From: Gnetum montanum
Taxonomy: Eukaryota; Streptophyta; Gnetopsida; Gnetales; Gnetaceae
Assembly: GCA_015680685.1 (NCBI GenBank)
Contig: MNCI01010871.1
Coordinates: 648,382-712,381, forward strand
DNA length: 64,000 bases
Reading direction: 5' to 3'
In this document: one piece after another, positions 1-10,360 of the stretch
How positions within the stretch are numbered: position 1 is the stretch's first letter
How the letters are laid out: every line of letters begins with the position of its first letter
The notes under the pieces: model-generated
What the model was told of the DNA's origin: nothing
Database searches by the model: none
Seen by the model: only the letters and a program-made list of their open reading frames with translations
Translations under genes and position numbers: made by a program

Positions 1-1392
1 GGGGAGGAAGGGGAGGGGTTATCCTCCATTCTAATAAGAAAAACTAATAAATATTTTTCATTTTCTTCAGTTTTACAATTTTTCATTTTCTATTTTTTCA
101 TTTTTCAATTTATTATTTTGTATTTTTTATCTTTTTGTCTTTTTTATCTTTCTATAAGTAATCTCATCTACGAATAAAACACTCATGTGACTCGTTGGTT
201 GAGGTGTTGTTCTTTGCTATCAAGTCTCAAGTGACTAATTACTTGGACAGCGAGCCCACAACATCCATCCACCCATTCTATGAATAAGAGGTTCTACTTT
301 GGGTACAATGATATTCCTAATCATTAAAACTTAAAGTAATTTTGTGTTCATTATTCCCATAGTGAAAAATGATGGACTAAGAGGGAATGACTAGGGTGTG
401 ACATCAAGGGGACTTGTAGATTCTCTTTGGTGACATCTGTAGGAGTTATCATGCAACTTGGTTGTACTAAGATCCTTGTAGATTTAACAAAAAATGGGAG
501 TAAGAGTAATCAAAAGGCACTCAACTAGCAAAATAATGCTATTCTAGGGGGTCCCTCTAGAAATACATGCACCCATGCCTGAAGGTTGATGGATTCTTTG
601 GATTAAGTATTCACAAAAAAAAAATGAGTGCCACAAAGAAAAATCACTTCTCCCTTGAATGAAACACCAAGTGATTGTACACCTTGCTGTCACAGTACTC
701 TTATGGTTGTCCATCATGGTAAGAAGTAATGCGATGTCATTGATCAGAGGAATGGACTTGGTCTTGATTTTGGAGTGATAGGCTAATGACACATTAATCA
801 TGCCTTACATGTAGGATTCATTGTGCCCTACGTTAGTTACTTGATGTCCCGATTTTTGCAATCCCTTCTACAATTCGCCTCATCCCACTATTCATGTAAT
901 TGTGACTTATGTCTTGGAAAACATGGAACTCATATCTCATCGTAGTGGTATTTACATGTGTTTGTTTTGTGGAATTAGTGTGGATTATATTTCACTCTTT
1001 TTGTGCCTACAGACATTTTAAGGTGAGGTTACGCAAGGGCATTATAGGTTGGAACTTGCTTTGGGGAGGACCCACTTGCATGAGTTTTGTAATTTGTACT
1101 TGTTGCACACCCTCACATAATTTTATACCCTCCGAGTATTGTGTCACCAACAATATTCTCTCCCTCATCATCATCCTTTCAATTCAAATTTTCCAATGTA
1201 TTAACACATGCCCTTTTTCCTCATACTCTTCATGACCTTCATTGCTAGATTTTACACCGTGATACTTTTTCAGTGTCGTCAGGCCTGATGAACATTACCA
1301 TGGAGCCTTCACATTAACCTAAAGTCCTTAGTTTACACCACAGAATTTCAAAAATTTATCAATTATTCCAAATACACTATTTTTGTTAGGCC
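1..1392 (+). other. Element A spacer, 5' portion (non-coding, conserved boxes)
   Basis: No credible coding. It begins with T-rich sequence matching the start of the C spacer at about 26700. Two motifs shared with other elements stand out: GGGTGTGACATCAAGGGG at 394-411, and GCTTTGGGGAGGACCCAC at 1058-1075, preceded by a conserved CCTACAGACATTTTAAGGTG stretch at about 1007. Short open frames here do not stay open in C, so I treat the whole stretch as untranslated RNA-level sequence. Confidence 0.7.
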
Positions 1393-1481
1393 GTGATATT
1401 GGGTCCTCGATATCGTTTCCGACGCGATATCGAGGTTGCGCTATCATGTACAAAATATTGTGTCCTTTTAACCTATATATA
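1393..1481 (+). promoter_or_regulatory. Internal GATATC cluster plus TATA box upstream of ORF2 (element A)
   Basis: GATATT at 1395 and GATATC at 1409 and 1426 are followed by a TATATATA run at 1474-1481, about 500 bases before the ORF2 start at 1981. The LTR U3 regions in this window have the same layout, with GATATC repeats then a TATA box. Element H has a matching module at the same distance from its ORF2. Promoter function is inference. A fossil LTR fragment is the alternative, since an AGTCATGGGGG purine motif follows at 1656. Confidence 0.45.
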
Positions 1482-1980
1482 TGGGCCCCCTCGTGAATGT
1501 CAGCATCATTTGCAACTGTTCACATGGGGGAGTTTTTCAAATTTTCTTCTACAACTTGCAACCTGTGCACCTCTTGATCTACTAGCCATAACTCGCTCAC
1601 TAGAGCTCCAATTTGCATTCCGTTCGAACCTATTTGAATCCAGAGTGTTCAACTTAGTCATGGGGGAGGGGTATAGTCTGAATTTCACATAAATTTGTTG
1701 AAATTCATCATCACCCAAAGGACACTATCAAGGGTAATTAATTATAAAAATAATAAACATGTGCCAAAAATAATTTCATCTGCTTATGTATACTAGGAAA
1801 TTAAACTTTGAAATCACCTAAGAAAAGTGGGCCAAATATTAAAATGTTTTGTGGACATTTCCATAAAATTTCTACCTTTAAATCACATGAAATAAGAAAC
1901 AAATTCATTAAGGCAAGAAGTAGGGTATAACTTAACTATTGTAAACAACCTTACTAATGATTGGCCCCGTGTGATTGCAG
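1482..1980 (+). other. Element A leader to ORF2, ending in a splice acceptor
   Basis: No coding is seen. It contains an AGTCATGGGGG purine motif at 1656-1666 and ends in GTGTGATTGCAG directly before the ATG at 1981. That is a good plant 3' splice site. Element C has GTGTGATTATAG and element H has ATGATTGTAG at the same place, so the acceptor is conserved. This suggests ORF2 was expressed from a spliced subgenomic RNA or from a promoter in this region. Confidence 0.6.
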
Positions 1981-4770
1981 ATGGTCCCAAAGCATGAACA
2001 ACAAGAAGGTCCTTCTCAAGGTGTGTCTAAGCAACCTAGGAGAGGTAGAGGATAGGTGTCTGCTAAACAACGTGTAGAGTAGGAGACATAATCATTTAGT
2101 ATCCATCAAGAGACTCTTGCTATTGTACAATTGGGACAGGTAGAAGGTGGAGCTGCTGCAACGCCTGAATAGGGATAATAGCTCATATTGTCCTTGGAGT
2201 GTGTTCAGGCCATCCGTGGAAGCATTAGCTGCAGTGATTGTGGAGTTGAACTTCGGACCCTTCACTAAATTTTCTCCTGAGGCTATTAGGGACCAGCTCA
2301 AAGGATCCCCATTATGGCCTATCCTCTCCGAAAGCAGTGCTTGGTACTTAGGAGAAACATACCAATTTTGGCATAATAAAGAAGAAGGCACCACGGTTGA
2401 CATTGGTGGTGTGTCTTTTGATTTTTCCACCAAGGCCATTTTGGAAGTGTTAAACCTTTCAAATACAGGGCCTAAAGTTGCTCACTTGTCCACTCGCTTT
2501 GACGTAGATGTGTGAAAGGTGTGGTTGAAGAGGGTGTATAGTAAAGAAGATAAGACATATGGAGAGCTAACGTTGGAAGAAAGGATATACTTAAAAATTG
2601 GAACTTATCACATCTTCCCCACAAGAGGACTAAACAGAATTTCAACATATGCGGCAAGAGGAAGTACGATATTGATGGGAAAGGTTAATGTTAACCTGCC
2701 TCATCTATATCTCATGGAGATCTTAAGGCAGTTCAAAGAACACAATATAGGGAAGTTTGCATTACCCTTTTCTTGTCTCATTAGGAAGCTGTGCAACTGT
2801 GCTGGTATTCTAGGGTACACCAATGACATCCTCAGAAGAGCCAAAAATGCTTCATTCGCTGAACTATTGAAGCCACCAACTCCAAGAAAAAGTATTGGTG
2901 AGATGCTAGAGCTAGAGCCAGAGCAAGAATAAACGGTGGGACCCACTGCAACTCAAAATATAGGGCCTAGTCAACTTTCAATCATGAGGCCCAGTCAATA
3001 AGAAGAAGCAGGGCCCAATACAAGCTAGTGAGACCAACTACCACCACCACCACAGGATTCTTGACTGTTGATGAGCCATCTCAAGGCCATCACTGAGACG
3101 GTCAGTTGGGGAAGTTATGATGATGCTAATCTCTTCTGCGTCATCGATGATACCGTATGACCCACTCTCTTTATAAATCATGCATGGGGTGAGGTTTCCA
3201 TTCAAACAAGAGGAGGGGAGACTCAGTGATCACAATAGATCTTAGGGAACACTACATCCTTTTAGGTGCAATTGAAGATTCGTGAAGGGCTCACAATGGT
3301 GGTCATGTAGCACTAGGATGCAGCAGGAGCTGCAAAGGTGGTCATAGAACACATGAAAGAATCCTTGTTGTGCCACTACAGACTTCACAGGAGCACGTGA
3401 TGCTCAAACTTTGGCTAGTCCCTTAGTAACTCTTGCAGAGCATGAGGATGTGCTAGATCAGTTGCTGCAAATAGGACAAGTAATGACATCCTTGTTTGAC
3501 ATCCCACAAGATGTCATGGTAGCACAATTTCACCTCATCTCCACCAAAGGAAAGTTGGTCATGAAAGATATCAGGGTCGAGCATGTAGGAGCGGACTTAG
3601 CAAGACTCTAAGAAAGGCTTGTAACCCTGCAAGCTGCATAGTAGGACCCCTTTCAATTCATTCTTGCAGACCAGTTGGACACATCAAGATTGAGCAACTC
3701 AATGAACTTTTGGTGGATAATAAAAGAGTGGCAGAGGAGAAAGAGAAGGCTGATTGGGATGTCTCTAAGGCATAAGCGCAAACCTACACACATGCCAAGG
3801 CACTCAGAGCCTTACAAGAAGAGAATAAATAGCTCATTGCTAATAATCTTCGGTTGACCACTACGGAGAAATAGAAGAATGTTCTCGAAGAAAAATTTCA
3901 GCAGTTATGAGAAAAATTGATTAGGGTCAACCAAGTCATGAACCGTTTGGCTAGAGAGAATTGAACCCTCTTAATGGAGGAGGTACATGCGATTCATCAA
4001 AAGACAGCCATCAAAATAAGCACATGGAAAAATGAGGCCAAGTGGCATGAGAAGTTAAAGGAGCATTTTTGAGACCAGGTGGGAATGTACAAGCAAGTTA
4101 TAGAAAAGGAGATCCATATGGCCAAGGCCTAGATCAATACTTTTAGTGCTCAACACAATGATTGGCAGGCCATATTGGATACATATGCATTTGCCCACCA
4201 TGCGGAACTTAAAAGCCGAAACCTGTAGATTCAGGATCTCACAGAGTACATGAAATTGGCAAACCTACGGTATGACAATCTAGCCATGTTAACAGCAAGA
4301 CACTTGAGGAAAGAACTCGAGAGGCAGGTAGCTATAACCTATGGCAAATATGAAGCCGAAGTTGTAGAGCATAAGAAAATGTTGTAGAGACTAGAAGTTG
4401 CAAGTTCTGAACTAGAGGTGTATAAAGCAAGATACCAAGGACAAAAAGATATCATAGCAGACTTGGCTCAATAGCTTACAAATTTTTAGGAGTACAAGGA
4501 CAAAGCTAGAGCCTACGAGGAGGAACGACGGTTGTTTGCAGCTTGGTACATCAAACCAAATAAAATGTTTCCTTAACTACCATGCCCATGGGAGGTGCTG
4601 ACTTCATCAAACATCAAAACATCAACATGGGCAGCACAGGATCCCTGAACAAAAGAGGAAAAGCTCCAGGAATTGCTTCAACATAATCAAATTCCAACAC
4701 TTGGAACACAAGACAAGGGGAAGCGACCCAGGGGAGGAGCCACCGCCACCTGGAACCACATGAGCCAAAT
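1981..4770 (+). pseudogene. ORF2 (env-position protein) of element A, broken
   Basis: A coding remnant in the place where Athila-type elements carry an env-like ORF. An N-terminal basic part (PRRGRG) is followed by a folded domain at 2147-2932. In that domain FDFSTKAILEVLNLS and LPHLYLMEILRQFKEHNIG recall the plant transposon domain called Transposase_32 (recognised by pattern only). After a poorly conserved part (2940-3640) comes a long hydrophilic helix-prone segment at about 3660-4560, rich in E, K, Q and L (for example RALQEENK and EVASSELEVYKARY), probably a coiled coil. The folded domain and coiled coil share a frame; the ATG at 1981 is in another, so there is at least one frameshift. 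More than a dozen stops interrupt it, most often TAG. I see no membrane anchor or signal peptide. The function is not known. Confidence 0.65.
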
Positions 4771-4945
4771 AAAGTTTACAATTTTGTAATTTTGTGTTGT
4801 GTCCTAATTTTTTTCTATTGAGTTATCCACTGTGGCATGAATAAATTTTCCATTAGTCAATATTCCCATACCTATCCATTGTGTAATCAATGGGGCTTAT
4901 TCTCATTTTGACTTGAGGATGAGTTTTCATTCAGTCGTGGGGGTA

Positions 4946-5803
4946 TGATGAATCTTGATTCATCTAGTTATGATATTGGACCCCTGATATTGGATCCACG
5001 ATATCAAGTATGCGATATCATAGCCCAAGTAACGATATCAGATATGTGATAGCATGACTCCTATGTAGGCCTATAAATACACATGTAGGCACACGGAGGA
5101 AGGAAGGATGTTTTTAGATAGAAGTTAGTCAATCTTAGTTAGTTATTAGTTTTCATTTCTAATTCTTCTAAACCCTTTCCCCTAGTGCATGCCTATAGTG
5201 TGATGATTGTAATTGTATGGTATCCTTTATTTGAGTGTGACATACTTGGACACACACATGATTGGAAATAAAGATTGAGATTACTTCATCATTGTAGCAT
5301 TCACTTAGTTTAATTACTTAATTATTATTGTTATTAAATGTGAAATTAGTACAACTTAATCACGAGCATCTATGTGTAACTACTTGGTATCCCAGTAGCG
5401 TACTTAGGCCATGCACTTGGTAATCCAAGTGGTAGTCATGCACAAGGGCTAAGATGTGTACAGATGATTAAGGAATGGATGCTCATCGCACTTAGCCTAG
5501 CTTAGATTCTCTCTCCCTATCTCCTATTAGCTTAGACCCTCTCTCCCTTTCCTCTTCACCTAATTAAAGTTATTTTCCATTGCCTCTAGGAGTGGCATTA
5601 GTTTAGGAACATATCATACACCTCACTTTGGACTAAACCATACGTGAAAAAGCATATCGTAGTCTAGGTGGGAAGATAGTGAACTGCGATTAATGAGTAC
5701 CTATCTAGATACCACAACTAGCCCATCTACAGAGTTTGACTGGATCGTGTGTGAAACGCTCATATTTGTATGGTTGAGTGTAGGGGTCCCTTGCCACTCA
5801 TCA
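4946..5803 (+). repeat. 3' LTR of element A (858 bp)
   Basis: It starts TGATG after the purine run TCGTGGGGGTA and ends CATCA. Three GATATC units and several GATATT variants lie in U3, followed by TATAAATA at 5072-5079. AATAAA near 5267 is a likely polyadenylation signal in R. The terminal GGTTGAGTGTAGGGG block is shared by every Athila-like LTR in the window. It aligns well with the two C LTRs. Confidence 0.88.
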
Positions 5804-5914
5804 CTTGCTTTGTAGGAGGAGGTTTTTCTTTTTGTGATCCTCTTCCTCATTCTCTAGACCTTTTCGCTCTTGGTTATGATGGTCCTCCAGCTTTAGGTAT
5901 TTGTTTTGGTGCAT
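5804..5914 (-). pseudogene. Start of ORF2 of element H
   Basis: On the minus strand a splice acceptor (ATGATTGTAG) is followed at once by ATGCACC at 5914, the same arrangement as ORF2 in A and C. One base out of frame the text reads PKQIPKAGGPS and then a K/R-rich stretch, resembling the basic N-terminus of A ORF2, so a single-base loss after the ATG is likely. The frame is cut at 5804, where the element A LTR ends. Only about 37 codons remain. Confidence 0.55.
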
Positions 5915-6480
5915 CTACAATCATAAGAAAATTCAATATTAATTAAAAATTTCAAAAAATTCCCTAATGGTTCATAACCCTTCATCATGTTTTGGGTTTT
6001 CATTTTTAATTTGGATTATAGAGTTTAGGAAATTCATCAATTTAGAAAAAACCCTCATTTAGAAAATTTTTTTATTAAATAATTTTTCAATTAATTAAAA
6101 ATAGTTTTCTGTTCATGACTTATCACGATCTTCAATTTATTATTTAAACAAATATTTAAATGGTCAATTGGGAAGAAACATTAAGTTTATTAGCTTAGAT
6201 TAGATTAGAATGTTATTATCTCTTATGATACTTACCCTTAACTTATCTTTCAAGAATTAGGATAAATTTGTAGAATTTGCAATTACTATGTGGAATTCTC
6301 TTTCCTATGATTGAGATGTTCGCTCTGGAAGCTAGAGGATTAAAAAATGAATAAAATTAGACATGCGGTTTGGAAGATATGGGGCTTTGAAGATTCTCTG
6401 ATAGAAAAATAACATGAACATTGCTTGCAAGAAATGATTGAAATAAAATTTTTTCTAATGGTCCATGCATCTATATAAAT

Positions 6481-6557
6481 TTTTATATGGGTGATATCAT
6501 AGATGCAACATCGTTGACATGATATCTTAGGCTCTATGATATTGTATCTATGATATC
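6481..6557 (-). promoter_or_regulatory. Internal GATATC cluster plus TATA-like box upstream of ORF2 (element H)
   Basis: GATATC occurs at 6493, 6521 and 6552, with a GATATT variant at 6538. On the minus strand the next motif is CATATAAAAATTTATATAG, a TATA-like sequence at about 6488-6470, roughly 570 bases upstream of the ORF2 ATG at 5914. The order and distance match the module of element A at 1393-1481, although the surrounding bases have diverged. Promoter activity is inference. Confidence 0.45.
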
Positions 6558-7367
6558 ACCTTTAAAATTTTCAAAATTTTTCCAAAATTTGATGGAAAAC
6601 ATTAATGAAATGAGTAATCTAGAAGGTGTTAAGACAATCCAAAGGGTTCTTGATCATAGATTATGCTTAGAATATGAGATTTTGATGTCAAAATGATGTT
6701 CAAAAAATCTATGTGGACAAGGTAAGTTGATTAAGATTTAGGAGATGAGTTGGTACAAGGTTGCTGAATTTTATGAGTGAGTATGGATACTTAGGAAAAT
6801 ACTAATGATTACTAAAGTATCCAAGAGGTACAAGATGATGTGGAGTTGATCATCAAGTATGAAACACAAGAGTTATATAAGTGGATCTTTTTCAAAGTAG
6901 GCTCCTATCCCTAATTTCCTTGTATAACCACCCCTAAAAGTGTTAATGAGCACTCAAGGAGTTGAATTTAGATCATATCTATCTTTTAAAATACACATGT
7001 TAGTATTACCATAATAAGAAAATAACACAAATCCATAGAAAATCATCAAATTATAAGTATATATAATAGTGAGGTGACATGGTAGTAGTAGGGATTACAT
7101 AAAATGGGATATGAGGTGTGTTATCATAAACATAATGAATTTTTTGTGTACTATATGGTTAAAGTGATCATTAGCCTATTTGACCAAGATCCGACCCAAG
7201 TCCATACTACTTACCAGTGACATCACATTGTATCATCCCAAAACTTATGTTCATAAGACTATCACAACTACAAGAAATATCATTTCTTAGTAATAAAGAA
7301 TAAGAAAGAAATTTATTAATTATGTATTTCATTTTGAAGAAGACTTAACCATTGAATAGAGGAGTGT

Positions 7368-7575
7368 CTTCAAGCATGGATAACATGTCTTTTTAGCCTC
7401 ATAGCCAATGTGAGTCCAAGAAATCTTGAAATTTCTAAGAAGTCACCTACCTTCAAGCATGGGTAACATGTCTTTTCATTGGAATTCCTAGAAATGTTTT
7501 ATGTGTATTTATTATATAATCATTGCATCAATCTTACTATAGGACTATCTTCAGGCATGGGTAACATGTCTTTCT
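7368..7575 (-). repeat. Three copies of a CTTCAAGCATGGGTAACATG block in the H spacer
   Basis: Copies begin at about 7368, 7451 and 7549 (plus-strand reading: CTTCAAGCATGGGTAACATG followed by TCTTT). Element G has a single related copy at about 54843. The elements A, B and E have only a weakly related sequence at the matching point. Spacing is about 80-100 bases, so this is a local amplification within an otherwise single-copy spacer motif. Confidence 0.65.
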
Positions 7576-8326
7576 AGTGATATGACAAGATATCACTTAT
7601 TTAAGAAAACACTTTCATTTTGTGTTAGAAATCAAGTTAATAATATAACTTACTAGCATCATAATACTCATAATAAGCTTTAGAGAATCCAAAAATCTCC
7701 TTGATGTCACACCTTTTTCATTACCACTTGGTTTTTCTCCTTTCTATCTAGGCATAATGATCACAAGTTTATTTTAGTTTTAATATGATGAGAATATCAT
7801 TGTCCATGGTAAGAACCTTTTTATTTTTGGAAATAGGTGGTTGGATGATGTGGTCTCATTGCATATACAATTAGTCCTTTAATGATTTGATAACATAGAG
7901 TGAAATTCTTATTTTTTCAAGTACATTTTACTTATTTTTTGATACTTTATTATTAGAAAAATTAACAAAATATATTCACCAAAAAGGTAAAATTATAAAA
8001 GAATCAAAGATATACAAGAAAGAAAAATGTATAAAGAATCTTGAAAGATATTAAAGAATGAGAAAAATGATAAGAAATGCTGAAAAATATTAAAGAATAG
8101 AAAAGATATTAAAGAATTTAGAAAAATAGTAAGAAATTAATAAAAATAAAAGAAAAATTTAAAAATATTGATTAATTTCTAAGAATAAGAGATGACACCC
8201 CATGACTACTATTGAAAGTAGAAATTTGAAAAATTGAATGGGAAGTCAATGGGTTGAAACACATGGTGGATTCTCTTAGAGATGAAAACTCATGAAATGA
8301 TTTGACTTGTTGAATGGTTACAAAAA

Positions 8327-9615
8327 TTAAGTTCTGTGGATTAGTTCAATGATATATTTATAGGATGCTTGATTAGTATGTGACATGAACTCTATAGGGT
8401 CATTCCCATAAAGTCTAGAACTTTGTCCTTTGGGTGACATGATTTGGGTTATATTTCTAGGCCTATTGGAAACTTGTCTAATATTTGCATCATGTCTATG
8501 TTTGAAATATTTCTTATGAATCTCATTATTCATTTAGGCTACTAATTAATTTTTGTCTAGTAAATTGAGATTTATTAATCATTCTTTTTGGGCTAAATTG
8601 ACATCTAACTTAAGTACACAAGCTATTGATAGGATATTTAATTTCACTTGGATTAATAGAATAGTTAGTTTTCCATAAACAAATTCATATGAGGAATTTA
8701 TTATAGGATGTTTTCAAGTTGATCAATATGCCCGTGAAGCATCATTAAGCTTAACGCTCTAATCCTTTCTATATGTACTAATAGTTCTAGTTAGTATATG
8801 TGTAATTTCTCTATTAGTTACTTTAGCTTGACCATCGGCTTAGGGATGATATGGTGTAGTGAATTTGTGATTGATCCTAAGAAAATGCATTAAATTTTAA
8901 AATGTAGCCATCATAAAATGATTTCCATTGTCTGATATTAACATTCCTGGCACTCCAAACCTATTCACCACATGTTTTTTTAAGAATATCATAGCCATTG
9001 TGGGTATGCAATCTTTAATAGTTTTGCTTCTACACATTTGGTACAATAATCAATAGTCATAATAATGTATGAATTTTCATTTAACATTAGTGTGATGGAT
9101 CTCATAAAATTAATTTTCCAAATATCAAACAGTTCTAATGGTTGTATCCATTGTTGTGACTCTTCCTTCCTAGCTATCGGTCCTCCTTCCTTTTAATATC
9201 TTTCATAAGATTATGCAAACTTGTGTGCATCATTGAATATGATAGACTAAAATTATCCTATCATTAGAAGTTTTACTGCTATTCTTCTTTTTACATAATG
9301 ACCACCAAATGGTCCTTCATGTGCATCTTGTAGGACTCTTTCCTGATTTTTCTCTAAAGCACATCATTGTATAAAATAATTTATATAAATATTGTAAATA
9401 TTTCCTTTAATCTTCATATATTGTTTCACTTTTTTGAGAAACTATTCTTTTTATTTTTATCCCATTCAACAAGAAGTTCTTGTGTAGTTAGATAGGTCAT
9501 TTAATCAATAATCTATGACTTTGTTGTTGAATCTACAACCATTGCCAACTTATAAATAGATTTTCATTAGGAAACTAATTTGATAATGGGTTTTTATTTT
9601 CTTAAAAATCCCATA
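8327..9615 (-). pseudogene. Integrase of element H (3' part of pol)
   Basis: Minus-strand frames give the zinc-binding HHCC region (HEGPFGGHYVKRRIAVKLL, then FNDAHKFA and SYERY), then the catalytic core. The usual GIDFMGP motif reads WKINFMRSIT (Asp changed to Asn). IIMTIDYCTKCVEAK corresponds to the VDYVSKWVEA motif of gypsy integrases. The C-terminal part near 8500 (NEIHKKYFKHRHD) lines up with NELHNAYNKNFHD of element G. Several frameshifts and stops. The upstream continuation, RNase H, lies beyond the B insertion at 16957. Confidence 0.75.
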
Positions 9616-10222
9616 TGATGGGATGTGATATTGCATGGGCTGTGATATCGCGTACGCGATATCGCGTCCTCTGCGATATCGCATCCCCCGTGATATCGCG
9701 TCCTCTACGATATCGCATCCCCCGCGATATCGCGTATTCCACTACGATATCGCGTATGCGATATCACAGTGCGGTATCAAATCTATAAATAAGAGGTGAC
9801 TCTCCCTTGTTTCCAATTCTAGGCCTATACTGTAGCAAAGCTATGGCAGTTTGATCCCTCTAGAGATAGAATATTTTCCATGTGCCTACAGTAGGAGCTC
9901 CAAAGTGAATGGATCTTTATTCGGCAAATATTGTACCTGAACACAAGTTTGTGTACAACAATAAAGACGAACTTCTTGGGTAAACCTTGGAGTGCATGGA
10001 ATAGGCTAAATAAGACTTTATTGACTATTATTTATTTCTAATAATTTATATGCTTTATTAGTTGATTAAATATCTCTAAACCCTTCTCTCCTAGTTAAGT
10101 TCCTCAGTACGACCGCTTCAAGCACGTGCGTTACGCTTGGTGATCCCAGCAACGACTAGCGTTTGGTAACCAANAATGAGTGGCGAGGTACCCCTACACT
10201 CAACCATACAAATACGANTATA
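9616..10222 (+). repeat. 5' LTR of element B, 3' end garbled by assembly
   Basis: It starts TGATGGGATG. U3 holds eight GATATC units between 9640 and 9770, several set in the 20-base palindrome GATATCGCGTACGCGATATC, then TATAAATA at 9784-9791 and an AATAAAG motif near 9960. After GGTAACCAA there is an N (10174), a 43-base piece that is the reverse complement of the normal LTR end (10175-10217), and another N (10218). About 250 bases present in the sister LTRs are missing, so the real end is not represented. Confidence 0.8.
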
Positions 10223-10240
10223 GGCGCCGTTGCCGGGGAC
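10223..10240 (+). other. Primer-binding site, tRNA-Asp type (element B)
   Basis: GGCGCCGTTGCCGGGGAC lies directly after the LTR. Its core is complementary to the 3' end of plant tRNA-Asp (ending CCCCGGCAACGGCGCCA), the primer used by Athila-type elements. It is the best preserved copy in the window; those of C, E and F have decayed by transitions. Confidence 0.8.
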
Positions 10241-10360
10241 TAAGTGTTTGTGTGCTAAGTAGAACATAGGAAACCACTCACATCATTGGGAGCTTAAACG
10301 AACCCTTAGGGTTAATTAAAAAAAATTATATAATGGTTAATAGCACACCGATAAGACACA

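Larger units (their letters stand above)
1..5803 (+). mobile_element. Element A: 3' part of an Athila-like Ty3/gypsy retrotransposon
   Basis: The left end lies outside the window. Visible in order are a non-coding spacer (1-1980), a broken ORF2 (1981 to about 4770), a purine run and a 3' LTR (4946-5803). The spacer and ORF2 ends align by eye with element C (26700-28680), including the ORF2 start just after a TTGCAG-type splice acceptor, so A and C are one family. Gag is not in the window. The LTR ends in CATCA and is followed by CTTGC, which would be the TSD. The insertion lies inside ORF2 of element H, whose frame resumes on the opposite strand at 5804. Assignment to the Athila lineage is inference, from ORF2 placed downstream and from the tRNA-Asp-type primer site of relative C. 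Confidence 0.8.
5915..8326 (-). other. Element H spacer between integrase and ORF2
   Basis: Non-coding and A+T-rich. On the minus strand it carries a copy of the GGTGTGACATCAAGG box (7694-7713) also found in A, C, B, E and G, three copies of an ACATGTTACCCATGCTTGAAG-like block (7368-7575), and a GATATC cluster (6481-6557). I do not find the GCTTTGGGGAGGACCCAC box here. Nothing else is recognised in 8000-8200, which is a simple A-rich stretch. Confidence 0.6.

Noticed and set aside
1393-1718. 99- and 70-codon frames over the A internal module
   Set aside because: No counterpart in C or H; the region is better explained as regulatory or LTR-derived.
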